From Sphingobacteriales bacterium (GTDB lineage Bacteria; Bacteroidota; Bacteroidia; Chitinophagales; Chitinophagaceae), in contig JAHEBJ010000003.1 of NCBI GenBank assembly GCA_024642285.1, forward strand, positions 1 to 64,000: 64,000 nt of DNA, written 5' to 3'. Made by a program: the position numbers and the translations under genes. Of this stretch, positions 39,506 through 48,659 are shown in pieces. Positions within the stretch are counted from its first letter, which is position 1; each line of letters starts with the position of its first letter. The notes under the pieces are model-generated. The model was not told where the DNA came from, searched no databases, and saw only the letters and a list, made by a program, of their open reading frames with translations.

Positions 39506-40450
39506 ATGCAATTTCCTTCTCCTGTTTCTTTACCATGGATTGCCGAATTCATTGGTGCAAAACTGGTTGGCAGCAGTTCGTCTGCGGCAACCGGCATTAA
39601 CGAAATTCACAAAGTTGAAAAAGGCGATCTGGTGTTTGTAGACCATCCAAAATATTACGACAAGTGCATCAACAGCGCTGCAAGTTTCATCATCATCAAT
39701 AAAGAAACAAATGTGCCTGATGGAAAAGCATTGTTGATCGTCGACAATCCTTTTGAAGCCTATTGTAAAATTGCAAATCATTTTCGGCCATTTGAAAAAG
39801 CAGAAAAAATGATCAGCGATTCTGCAGTTATTGGCGAAGGAAGTTTTATTTATCCCGGAGCTTTTATCGGAAACCATGTGAGCATCGGAAAAAATACCAT
39901 TATATATCCCAACACAAGTATCATGGATCATTGTATTGTTGGCGATAACGTGGTAATTCAGGCGGGCACAGTTGTTGGCAGCGATGCATTTTATTACAAT
40001 ACAAAAAAAGATCGTGAGCTTTGGTACAAAAGAATGCCAAGCTGTGGACGGGTGATCATTGAAGACAATGTGGAAATTGGTTCTGGTTGTACTATTGATA
40101 AAGGTGTAAGTAATGATACCCGAATTGGTAAGGGTACCAAATTCGATAATTTAATTCATATAGGGCATGATACAGTTATTGGTAAGAACTGCCTTTTTGC
40201 AGCCAATGTAGTTATTGCCGGCGCGGTAACAATTGAAGACGGTGTTACTTTATGGGGACAGGTTATAGTTAACAAAACACTTACTATTGGGGCCAACGCA
40301 GTTTTGTTAGCAAGAACAGGAGTAGGTGGCGATCTAGAAGGCGGCAAAACTTATTGGGGTGCCCCTGCACAGGATGCAGGCGCAGCCCGGAGGGAGCTTG
40401 TATGGATAAAAAGAATACCCGAACTCTGGGAAAAAGTAATGGGTAAATAA
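39506..40450 (+). CDS. LpxD-like UDP-3-O-acylglucosamine N-acyltransferase family protein
   Basis: N-terminal LpxD-like domain then left-handed beta-helix hexapeptides (VIGEGSFIYPGAFIGNHVSIGKNTIIYPN...IHIGHDTVIGKNCLFAANVVIAG). Confidence 0.85.
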   Translation: MQFPSPVSLPWIAEFIGAKLVGSSSSAATGINEIHKVEKGDLVFVDHPKYYDKCINSAASFIIINKETNVPDGKALLIVDNPFEAYCKIANHFRPFEKAEKMISDSAVIGEGSFIYPGAFIGNHVSIGKNTIIYPNTSIMDHCIVGDNVVIQAGTVVGSDAFYYNTKKDRELWYKRMPSCGRVIIEDNVEIGSGCTIDKGVSNDTRIGKGTKFDNLIHIGHDTVIGKNCLFAANVVIAGAVTIEDGVTLWGQVIVNKTLTIGANAVLLARTGVGGDLEGGKTYWGAPAQDAGAARRELVWIKRIPELWEKVMGK

Positions 40451-40473
40451 ATTCCCCATTACCTGAATACTTT

Positions 40474-42021
40474 TTATTGAACCGTCCTGGTTTCTGTGGC
40501 CATAAGATTTACCCCATTAACGCTTTGCAGTCGTGTATATCTTAATTGGGAATTACTAAGCTGAATATTTTCGAGGGTAACAATAAGCGGACTTGGATAC
40601 TGTATTACAATCTGCATTTTTGTTTTTGCTTCATCGGTGTAGTTCCATGTAAAATTATAATCCTGTCCGTTAAATGTATACACACCATTATTATCTGCGT
40701 TAAACTTATACAGGTCATTATCGAAGTTGATCGTATTCTCCTCGCCACCTCTTTTGTAAAACTGCATTTTATTCCCATCGATAATCCTGCTTTCTTCCAT
40801 TCTCCAAACAGAGTTAATCAGCATTTCATTTGAACCAGGAGCTGCAGTTTTTATTGCAGGAGTCACCACGTCAGGCACAGTTGGTTTAACTGTTTCTTTT
40901 TCTTTTACAACGACCGGTTCTGTTTCTATTGCGTAATTAAAATCGTAGGGCAACATATCGGCAACCTTTTCCCATGCCCAATATCCGGTAATGGTGATAT
41001 CCGTTTGTTCAAAATAAAAACCGTTGCGTTCAATTTCTAGTGTTTCGTCCGGCAAAAAACTCAATACCGAAAGTTGGAATGTAGAAGGTGCATCAGGATT
41101 TTTTTCCTGGTACAACCTCGATGTTTCTTCATCCTTATAAATTACAGCTACTTCTTTTTGTTTAGGACTTATCTCCACCGTTGCATCTGCAACATCTAAA
41201 GAATAGTTTACTGCGTTATAAAAATTCTTTAGCGGCAGCGCCTTTTCTTTTTCATTCTCCTTTATCAAAAACTGAATTTCAAATCCTTCTTCTTTCAGCT
41301 TTCTTTTGTACAGACTCCTCATAAAATGAAGTATCGATCCATTGTATGCAATCTTACGTGCGGCATTCCATTTTTCAAGATCAGCAATGCTGCTGCTCCG
41401 CATTTCCTGAAACAATGGATAACCGGTGTACAATGTAACCTGCGTACTGTAATCGTGTACAAAAGAATCCAGCGTGTATTTAATATAGTATCCCAATGCA
41501 TCGTTTACAATCTCAACGGGCTCTTCAGCCATTATCTTCAGCAGGTTTTTCCTCTTGTAATAAAAAAACTTTATCGCATCCTTATTGTTAATTACACATT
41601 GCTGGGCATTGGCGGTTTTACCTATAAAATTATCAAGAAAGAAATCGCCATATTTTTCCCAGCCGTCTTTTACTTCGTAAGTTGCTTTAATCACCAAATC
41701 TTCCATTTCCTTCTCCCTGGCTTTTATCTCAATAACAATCTCGTTGTTTGTCTGATCGCCGGTAGTTATTCTTTTTGTTTCGGTTTGATAGCCGGTGTAA
41801 GTTATAACAATGCTATACCCTCCGTTTGGAAGTTTTAAATTAAAAACGCCATTGCTGTTTGTTGCAGTACCAATTGTGGTATTCTCGGCAAATACCGATG
41901 CACCCTGCAAAGGCAATTTTGAAACAGCGTCGATAACTTTACCACTGATCGTGTAATTAGCCTGGGCAAAAACAAAAAGTGAGCTTAAACTAAACAGCAA
42001 AGAAGTAGTAATTTTTTTCAT
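40474..42021 (-). CDS. Carboxypeptidase-regulatory-like (CarboxypepD_reg) domain protein
   Basis: Signal peptide then YTISGKVIDAVSKLPLQGASVFAENTTIGTATNSNGVFNLKLPNGGYSIVITYTGYQ; remainder unassigned. Confidence 0.8.
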   Translation of the reverse strand: MKKITTSLLFSLSSLFVFAQANYTISGKVIDAVSKLPLQGASVFAENTTIGTATNSNGVFNLKLPNGGYSIVITYTGYQTETKRITTGDQTNNEIVIEIKAREKEMEDLVIKATYEVKDGWEKYGDFFLDNFIGKTANAQQCVINNKDAIKFFYYKRKNLLKIMAEEPVEIVNDALGYYIKYTLDSFVHDYSTQVTLYTGYPLFQEMRSSSIADLEKWNAARKIAYNGSILHFMRSLYKRKLKEEGFEIQFLIKENEKEKALPLKNFYNAVNYSLDVADATVEISPKQKEVAVIYKDEETSRLYQEKNPDAPSTFQLSVLSFLPDETLEIERNGFYFEQTDITITGYWAWEKVADMLPYDFNYAIETEPVVVKEKETVKPTVPDVVTPAIKTAAPGSNEMLINSVWRMEESRIIDGNKMQFYKRGGEENTINFDNDLYKFNADNNGVYTFNGQDYNFTWNYTDEAKTKMQIVIQYPSPLIVTLENIQLSNSQLRYTRLQSVNGVNLMATETRTVQ

Positions 42022-42075
42022 CTGATATTTTATAATAACGTTGTAAAAACGATTTTTGGACGGCCCGAAAATACA

Positions 42076-43053
42076 CTAATTGCTGTTAAGTTTTTGTTGT
42101 AATAATGAACAGGTATCTCTCACAGAGTCCTCAATAGTAATATACTTAAAATCGGGAAGGAATTTATTTAGTTTACTGTTGTCGAATTTTACTTTGGCCA
42201 TCGCCGTTGCCGCTGTTTCCTTTGTGAGCAAAGGATCTTTTCGTGTAAAAAAACTTTTTATTGCTTCCAACCTCCAGACAATATCTGAAAGCAGTGGTGT
42301 AACTTTTCTGTACGGTGGTTTTTTTCCGAAAGATTTTGCGATCAAAGTAAACACATCAGCATAGGTACGATTTTCGGCGCTGATAATAAACCGTTCAGCT
42401 GATACAGAACTGTTCATCAATTGAATCATAGCTTTGACCACATCCCGTACATCTACAAATCCGGTTGAACCTTCTGCATACCAGGGAAATTCATTGTAAA
42501 CTGATTTAAAAATTTGTGACGAACCACCGTTCCAGTCTCCTCCGCCTAATATAATAACCGGATTTACAATCACTGCATCCAGTCCTTCGCCAATACCACG
42601 CCATACCTGCATTTCTGAAAGGTATTTACTTTGTCCATAGCGACTGTTGCTGGTCTCTTCACTCCAGTTCATTGTTTCGTTTATCAATACATCTTTTCTT
42701 ATCCTTCCCAAGGCAGAAACCGAACTTACATGAACCATTTTTTTTACCCCGGCATCCAACGCAGTATTAACAATATTAGCTGTGCCTTCTATATTTATCC
42801 TGAACATCTCATCACGACGCTTTGGATTAAATGTAACAATGGCGGCACAGTGATAAATCTGCTCTATTCCGATCATGGCTTCTTCCAATCCCAATACATC
42901 TAAAATATTACACTGGTATTGTTCAAGATCAGCCGATTGAAAATTTTGTAATGCAGTTTTATTATAAATGGCCCTTACTTTTTTACCATCGGCAAGTAAT
43001 TGCGTTATTAATTCATTGCCAACCAAACCGGCACCTCCTGTAACCAAAATCAT
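42076..43053 (-). CDS. NAD-dependent epimerase/dehydratase family protein
   Basis: ILVTGGAGLVGNELITQLL, VSSVSALG, YGQSKYLSE. Confidence 0.92.
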   Translation of the reverse strand: MILVTGGAGLVGNELITQLLADGKKVRAIYNKTALQNFQSADLEQYQCNILDVLGLEEAMIGIEQIYHCAAIVTFNPKRRDEMFRINIEGTANIVNTALDAGVKKMVHVSSVSALGRIRKDVLINETMNWSEETSNSRYGQSKYLSEMQVWRGIGEGLDAVIVNPVIILGGGDWNGGSSQIFKSVYNEFPWYAEGSTGFVDVRDVVKAMIQLMNSSVSAERFIISAENRTYADVFTLIAKSFGKKPPYRKVTPLLSDIVWRLEAIKSFFTRKDPLLTKETAATAMAKVKFDNSKLNKFLPDFKYITIEDSVRDTCSLLQQKLNSN

Positions 43054-43095
43054 ATTGAAAGTATTTCCGGTAAAGATAAAATATATGCTGAATCC

Positions 43096-44277
43096 TTAAC
43101 TGCATAAAGCAATAATTGCTTTCGTACCCATATAGGACATCGCCAGCACAACCAGCCAACCTGCAATGGATAACCAATTAGGATGTTTATAGCCTGGGTT
43201 GATCTGCTTTTTGTAGGTTGCAAACAGGATCAATGCCAGGGCGATCGGCAATATCAGTCCATTGATGGCGCCAGCAGCAATCAATAATTTTACCGGTTGG
43301 CCAACCAGTAGAAAGATAATTGTTGAAAAAACGATGAATACTATAATGATCTGGCGGAAATTTTTGCTAACAAAGGGATGCAAAAGTATGGCAAACGTTA
43401 CCGACGTAAAAGCAGAACCGATAACAGAGGTTATTGCAGCACTCCATAATACCAGGCCAAAAATTTTATAACCAATCTGCCCGGCAGCAGATTCAAATAC
43501 TGTAGCAGCGGGATTTTGCGGATTTAGTGCTATGCCCTGCCAAACAATTCCCAAAGCAGCAATAAATAAAATCATCCGCATCAGCGAAGCAATTAAAATG
43601 GCCGACACTGCACTTTTTGAAACCTGTTTGAGGTGTTCCCTGCCTCCAATTCCTGCGTCGAGCAGGCGATGTGCTCCTGCGAAACTTATGTATCCACCAA
43701 CGGTGCCGCCTACTATGGTAAGTATTATGGTTTCATTCACTACATCCGGAACAATTGTTTTTATAAATACCTCCCCTATCGGCGGGTTTGATTGGAAGGC
43801 AACATACAGGGTTAATGCTATCATCACCAGGCCGAGCAACTTTGTAAAATTATCCATAATGGCGCCGACAGTTTTAAACAAAAAAATGCCTGCTGCAAAA
43901 ATGCAGCTGATTAATGCACCGATTTTTACATCAATTCCAAAAAGAACATTAAGGCCCATGCCGGCACCGGCAATATTGCCAATGTTAAAAGCAAGGCCGC
44001 CCAAAATGATCAACACTGATAAAAAATAACCTGAGCCGGGCAATACTTTATTGGCAAGGTCCTGAGCATACATTTTACTTACACTTACAACACGCCAGAT
44101 ATTTAATTGAGCACCGATATCCATCAAAACAGAAATGAGTATGACAAAACCAAAGCTCGCTTTTAGGTCGGCGGTGAATCTGGTGGTTTGTGTTATAAAA
44201 CCCGGACCGATGGCCGAAGTAGCCATTAAAAAAGCTGCGCCAACCAGTGGCCCCGAAAAAAGCAGTTTATATTTCAT
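43096..44277 (-). CDS. NRAMP-family-like transporter lacking canonical metal-binding motifs
   Basis: About 11 TM segments with NRAMP architecture, but TM1 reads AIGPGFITQTT. Overlaps pxpA by 11 nt. Confidence 0.8.
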   Translation of the reverse strand: MKYKLLFSGPLVGAAFLMATSAIGPGFITQTTRFTADLKASFGFVILISVLMDIGAQLNIWRVVSVSKMYAQDLANKVLPGSGYFLSVLIILGGLAFNIGNIAGAGMGLNVLFGIDVKIGALISCIFAAGIFLFKTVGAIMDNFTKLLGLVMIALTLYVAFQSNPPIGEVFIKTIVPDVVNETIILTIVGGTVGGYISFAGAHRLLDAGIGGREHLKQVSKSAVSAILIASLMRMILFIAALGIVWQGIALNPQNPAATVFESAAGQIGYKIFGLVLWSAAITSVIGSAFTSVTFAILLHPFVSKNFRQIIIVFIVFSTIIFLLVGQPVKLLIAAGAINGLILPIALALILFATYKKQINPGYKHPNWLSIAGWLVVLAMSYMGTKAIIALCS

Positions 44278-44980
44278 GTAGTTTTTGATAAATGGATTTT
44301 GCAAATTCAACGGCATGCAATCCGTCGCCATGAATGCATACCGTATCTGCCTTAACATTAATTTCTGCTCCGCTTACTGATATCACTTTATTTTCTTTCA
44401 CAAATTTAATAACCTGTTTTACAGCTTCATCAGTATTAGTAAGCAATGCATTGGGTAATGCTCTTGAAGTAAGTGAACCATCGGGCTGGTAAGTACGGTC
44501 CGCAAAAACTTCGCTGGCTGTTTGCAAACCTTCTTCACTGGCCATTGCAATCAATTTTGAGCCCGAAAGTCCGTAAAGAATTAATGAAGGATCAAAAGAT
44601 TTTACCGCCTTTGCAATGGCGTGTGCCATACCCGTATTTTTTGCTGCCATATTGTATAACGCTCCGTGCGGTTTAACATGATGCAGTTTTGCTCCGGATC
44701 TTTTAATGAGTTCATTCAATATTTCCAGTTGTTCGGTAACAAGATTGTGAATCTGAGACAATGATAAATCCATTTCTGTTCTTCCGAAATTTTCTCTGTC
44801 TAAAAAAGAAGGATGGGCACCAATGTTCACATTGTATTGAAGGCAAAGATCAATTACCTGTTGCATAGTGGATGCATTGCCTGCATGGTAACCGCAGGCA
44901 ATATTTGCTGAATTAATGAACGGCATCAGTAATGTCTCGTTGCCGCAGCCTTCACCCATATCGCAGTTAATATCAATCAA
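44267..44980 (-). CDS. pxpA: 5-oxoprolinase subunit PxpA (LamB/YcsF family)
   Basis: DINCDMGEGCGNETLLMPFINSANIACGYHAGNASTM...GAHPSFLDRENFGR...VKPHGALYNMAA. Confidence 0.95.
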   Translation of the reverse strand: MIDINCDMGEGCGNETLLMPFINSANIACGYHAGNASTMQQVIDLCLQYNVNIGAHPSFLDRENFGRTEMDLSLSQIHNLVTEQLEILNELIKRSGAKLHHVKPHGALYNMAAKNTGMAHAIAKAVKSFDPSLILYGLSGSKLIAMASEEGLQTASEVFADRTYQPDGSLTSRALPNALLTNTDEAVKQVIKFVKENKVISVSGAEINVKADTVCIHGDGLHAVEFAKSIYQKLHEI

Positions 44981-45953
44981 TATTGAAATGTTTTTTAAAA
45001 TTGAAATGACATCCGTATTTTATTTCGTTGAGTAAACACCTCATTGAAATTAACGCTTCCTCGGCAGCCTGCATTTCTAACAATTGAAAACTTACCAGCT
45101 GACCCGGTTTTAATTGTGAAAATTTAGGCAGATCAGCTTTTATAACTGATGCAATCCTTGGGTAACCGCCGGTGGTTTGATGATCGGCCATTAACACAAT
45201 CACATTTCCATCCGGCAATAACTGAATAGTTCCTGCATCTACCGGCGAGGAAATCAATTCAATGGTGTCACTCAGATTTAATTTTTCACCGTTTAACCTG
45301 TAACCCATCCTATCGCTCTGGTTGCTGACGGTAAACTGCAGTTGGGAAAAATTATTTTTTGATGTTGCATCCATCAACTCCCATTCAACAGATCTTATGC
45401 ATCTGATAATATTTGCCGGTTTATAAATTTTATCAAGTTCAAATTGAGAAATATTCCAGGATGGTTGCCTGTTCATCGGTAATGAAGTGGCTTCGAACTG
45501 CAGTTCATCTCCTTTGCACAAGGACCTGCCCAAATAACCGCCGGCTTTTACATGCAAATTGGTGCTGCTGCTTCCGAGCCAGTTTTCGGCGGGCCACCCA
45601 CCAGCTACGGCCAGGTAAACTTTTGAACCTGCAGCAGGTTTCTTAAATTTTAATACCGAATCCTTCCTTATGATGAACGGAGACCACAAAGGCATTGGCT
45701 TATCATCAACTAAGGCCGTAAAATCTGCACCAGCTAAACTAACCAGCCCATCTTTTTCAAATAATATTTCTGCTGCAGGATAATTTATTTCTATTACAGT
45801 ATTTGAATCATCATTGCCCGCCAGGTAATTTGATACCGATGCTGCAAATAAATCCATAGCACCACCGGTTCCAACGCCAATTGCCCTGAACCCGTTACGG
45901 CCAAGATCCTGCAGGGTGGTTAACACGCCTTGTTTTATAATTTTAATACTCAT
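44973..45953 (-). CDS. pxpC: 5-oxoprolinase subunit PxpC (KipA / biotin-dependent carboxyltransferase-like)
   Basis: TTLQDLGRNGFRAIGVGTGGAMD...SNQSDRMGYRLNGEKL...VMADHQTTGGYPRIASVI. Confidence 0.93.
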   Translation of the reverse strand: MSIKIIKQGVLTTLQDLGRNGFRAIGVGTGGAMDLFAASVSNYLAGNDDSNTVIEINYPAAEILFEKDGLVSLAGADFTALVDDKPMPLWSPFIIRKDSVLKFKKPAAGSKVYLAVAGGWPAENWLGSSSTNLHVKAGGYLGRSLCKGDELQFEATSLPMNRQPSWNISQFELDKIYKPANIIRCIRSVEWELMDATSKNNFSQLQFTVSNQSDRMGYRLNGEKLNLSDTIELISSPVDAGTIQLLPDGNVIVLMADHQTTGGYPRIASVIKADLPKFSQLKPGQLVSFQLLEMQAAEEALISMRCLLNEIKYGCHFNFKKHFNID

Positions 45954-46608
45954 TGATCTTTTTAAACACTGTTTTGCTTATCGAAACAAATTTCACACGG
46001 TCGCCGGGCTTAAATAAACAGGGTTCGCTTTTTTTTACATCGAAAATTTTTATTGGTGTTTGCCCGATCAGTTTCCAACCGCCCGGCGATGCAAATGGAT
46101 AAATACCTGTCTGACTTCCTGCAATGCCAACACTTCCCGCCGGTACTTTAGAGCGGGGAGATGCAAGCCTTGGCGTGGCAATTCTTTTGTCCACTTCACC
46201 CATATAAGCAAAGCCGGGCTGAAAGCCAATCATAAAAACCAGGTATATTTTTTCAGTATGGATGTTTACAAGTTCTGCTGTAGTAATGCCATTCGACGCC
46301 GCTACTGCACCAAGGTCATCTCCGTTATAATAAACCGGAACAGAAATTATGCATTCGTCATTTTGAATCATCACATCATCCATGCCTGATATAACCTGCT
46401 CAGTAAATGCTTTCACAAAACCAAATACGGATTTTATTTTGGGATTATTCTTCTTTATGACATCAGTATCATAGAATACCGCCAGCGATGAATAAGCCGG
46501 TACTGTTTCAATCAACCCCGGAAAAAAACGCTTTGCAAATGCCTGATGCAATGCAATTACTTTTTCATTAATTGTTTTGTCAATAATATTATCAAAACTA
46601 ACCAACAA
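45943..46608 (-). CDS. pxpB: 5-oxoprolinase subunit PxpB (KipI-like); true N-terminus probably further upstream
   Basis: FMIGFQPGFAYMGEVDKRIATPRLASPRSKVPAGSVGIAGSQTGIYPFASPGGW. Confidence 0.92.
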   Translation of the reverse strand: MLVSFDNIIDKTINEKVIALHQAFAKRFFPGLIETVPAYSSLAVFYDTDVIKKNNPKIKSVFGFVKAFTEQVISGMDDVMIQNDECIISVPVYYNGDDLGAVAASNGITTAELVNIHTEKIYLVFMIGFQPGFAYMGEVDKRIATPRLASPRSKVPAGSVGIAGSQTGIYPFASPGGWKLIGQTPIKIFDVKKSEPCLFKPGDRVKFVSISKTVFKKINEY

Positions 46609-46672
46609 GGCTGTTTCGTTGAGCGGCGATATTATATAAGCAAGCGAAGGAATAAATCTTATTTTTAACGAT

Positions 46673-46680
46673 CAAAAATA
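46673..46680 (-). promoter_or_regulatory. -7 box (TATTTTTG) for the pxp operon
   Basis: Plus-strand CAAAATA-type complement caaaaata at 46673-46680, about 65 nt before the listed pxpB start. Confidence 0.45.
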
Positions 46681-46686
46681 AACAAG

Positions 46687-47775
46687 ATGGTGCGTAAAAA
46701 AATTTTCTTTCTGCTTTTTGGCCTTGGTGTTGTTTTTTTATGCAAAGCTCAGGAGTTGCATTATGTAAAAAAGGATGGGCAAATAGAACTTACTGCAACT
46801 GGTGCATCTCACTTTGCAAAATTGCCGTTGCGATGTGCCGAAAAGGAGTTTCCTTATAAAACGGGTATAACATTCGGCGATTCTTCGTTGATCATTTCCC
46901 CTAAAAATTACCATCCTGCATTTTTTGGATGCTTCGACTGGCACAGCAGTGTACACGGCCATTGGATGCTGTTGAAGTTGCTCAAATTATTCCCAAATAT
47001 TCCAGCAGAAGTAGAAATTCGTGAACTCTTCAACAAACACTTCACTGCTGAAAATATTAATAAGGAGATAATCATGTTCAAATCGAAAGACAATAAGAGT
47101 TTTGAGCGTACCTATGGATGGGCATGGCTGCTTCAATTGCAAAATGAATTACTGAACTGGGGTGATGCCGATGCAACGAAATGGGCGGCTGCACTGCAAC
47201 CGCTTGCTACTGAACTTTCAAAACTAACCATTAGTTATTTAGAAAAACTTGCTTACCCGATCCGGGGTGGAGAGCATCCGAATCTTGCTTTTGGGTTAAG
47301 TATGATGTATGATTATGCTATTGACCGCGAAGATATTGATCTGTCAACAGCGATAAAAAATGCCGCTTTGCGTTTTTATATTAATGACAACAATTGCCCT
47401 TTTAGCTGGGAACCGAGCGGCAGCGATTTTTTAAGCCCATGCCTGGAAGAAGCTGATCTGATGCGAAAGGTTTTACCTAAAACGGAATATGTAAACTGGC
47501 TAAAAAAATTTATGCCCCAACTCTTTGAGAAGAATTTAAAGATTGAAACAGGAAAAGTAAAGGACCGTACTGATGGAAAACTTGTTCACCTGGATGGCCT
47601 GAACCTGAGCAGGGCCTGGTGCCTGAAGGGAATTTCAGCTAGTATAAATAACAAACATCTTCTTGAACTGGCAAATGAACATCTAGAAGCGGCATTACCA
47701 CAGGTTGCCAGTGGCAATTATGAAGGAGAGCATTGGCTTGCGTCTTTTGCTGTGTATGCATTAACAGTAGAATAG
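46687..47775 (+). CDS. DUF2891 domain-containing exported protein
   Basis: Signal peptide; HPAFFGCFDWHSSVHGHWMLLKLLKLFP...RTYGWAWLLQLQNEL...GGEHPNLAFGLSMMYDYA. Confidence 0.85.
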   Translation: MVRKKIFFLLFGLGVVFLCKAQELHYVKKDGQIELTATGASHFAKLPLRCAEKEFPYKTGITFGDSSLIISPKNYHPAFFGCFDWHSSVHGHWMLLKLLKLFPNIPAEVEIRELFNKHFTAENINKEIIMFKSKDNKSFERTYGWAWLLQLQNELLNWGDADATKWAAALQPLATELSKLTISYLEKLAYPIRGGEHPNLAFGLSMMYDYAIDREDIDLSTAIKNAALRFYINDNNCPFSWEPSGSDFLSPCLEEADLMRKVLPKTEYVNWLKKFMPQLFEKNLKIETGKVKDRTDGKLVHLDGLNLSRAWCLKGISASINNKHLLELANEHLEAALPQVASGNYEGEHWLASFAVYALTVE

Positions 47776-47780
47776 ATCCA

Positions 47781-48635
47781 TCAGCCATAGTTATAAAATC
47801 CTTTGCCTGTTTTTTTACCTAACTCACCGTTGGTTACTTTTTCTATTTGTATTGTTGATGGCTTAAAGCGTTCCGCTTTGTTGCAGGTATCGTATAAAGA
47901 TTGGGAAACGGCCAGGTTCACATCCATGCCGATGAGGTCCATCAAACGGAAAGGACCCATTTTAAAACCTGAAGCTTCCAGTATGTCATCAACATTTTCA
48001 AAAGCTGCAACACCCGTTTCCACCAGTTTCATCGCCTCGAGATAATAATGACGTGCAACACGGTTTACAATAAAACCGGGAGCATCTTTACACATCACCG
48101 GAGTTTTTTTCAATTGCAGGCAAAGATCATAAACAGTTTGTGCAACTGCATCGTCCGTTTCAACACCTTTAACTACTTCCACCAGTTTCATAACCTGCGC
48201 CGGGTTAAAGAAGTGCATGCCAACAACCCTTTGTGGATTTTGAACCTTTGATTGTATTTCGGAAATAGATAATGAAGATGTATTAGAAGCAAAGATCACT
48301 TCGCTATGATTCAACTCCGCAAGTTGGTTGAAGATGCCCACTTTTGCTTCTACTTTTTCTACAATAGCTTCAATCACGATATCGGCGAGGCAATCGTTGG
48401 TATCAGTAACAAATTTTATACGCTGGAAGATAGTTGCTTTTTCTTCGGCTGTTATTTTTTCCTTATTGACTAAATAATCCAGACTTTTTTGAATTGCTGT
48501 TTTCGCTTTTTCTAAAACTTCGGTATTAATATCAAACAAAAGAGTATAAAAACCATTTTGTGCAGCTGCCTGCGCAATTCCGCTGCCCATTGTACCTGCG
48601 CCAATAACGCAAATTGTATTGATGGATTGTGACAT
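47781..48635 (-). CDS. 3-hydroxyacyl-CoA / 3-hydroxybutyryl-CoA dehydrogenase
   Basis: ICVIGAGTMGSGIAQAAA, SNTSSLSISEI, GMHFFNPAQVMKLVEVV, KDAPGFIVNRV, GKKTGKGFYNYG. Confidence 0.94.
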   Translation of the reverse strand: MSQSINTICVIGAGTMGSGIAQAAAQNGFYTLLFDINTEVLEKAKTAIQKSLDYLVNKEKITAEEKATIFQRIKFVTDTNDCLADIVIEAIVEKVEAKVGIFNQLAELNHSEVIFASNTSSLSISEIQSKVQNPQRVVGMHFFNPAQVMKLVEVVKGVETDDAVAQTVYDLCLQLKKTPVMCKDAPGFIVNRVARHYYLEAMKLVETGVAAFENVDDILEASGFKMGPFRLMDLIGMDVNLAVSQSLYDTCNKAERFKPSTIQIEKVTNGELGKKTGKGFYNYG

Positions 48636-48659
48636 GAATTTTATTTACTGAGAAAATTA

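Noticed and set aside
39358-39597. 79-aa minus-strand ORF in the 39-kb gap
   Set aside because: Overlaps the lpxD-like promoter and N-terminus antisense; no recognisable features.
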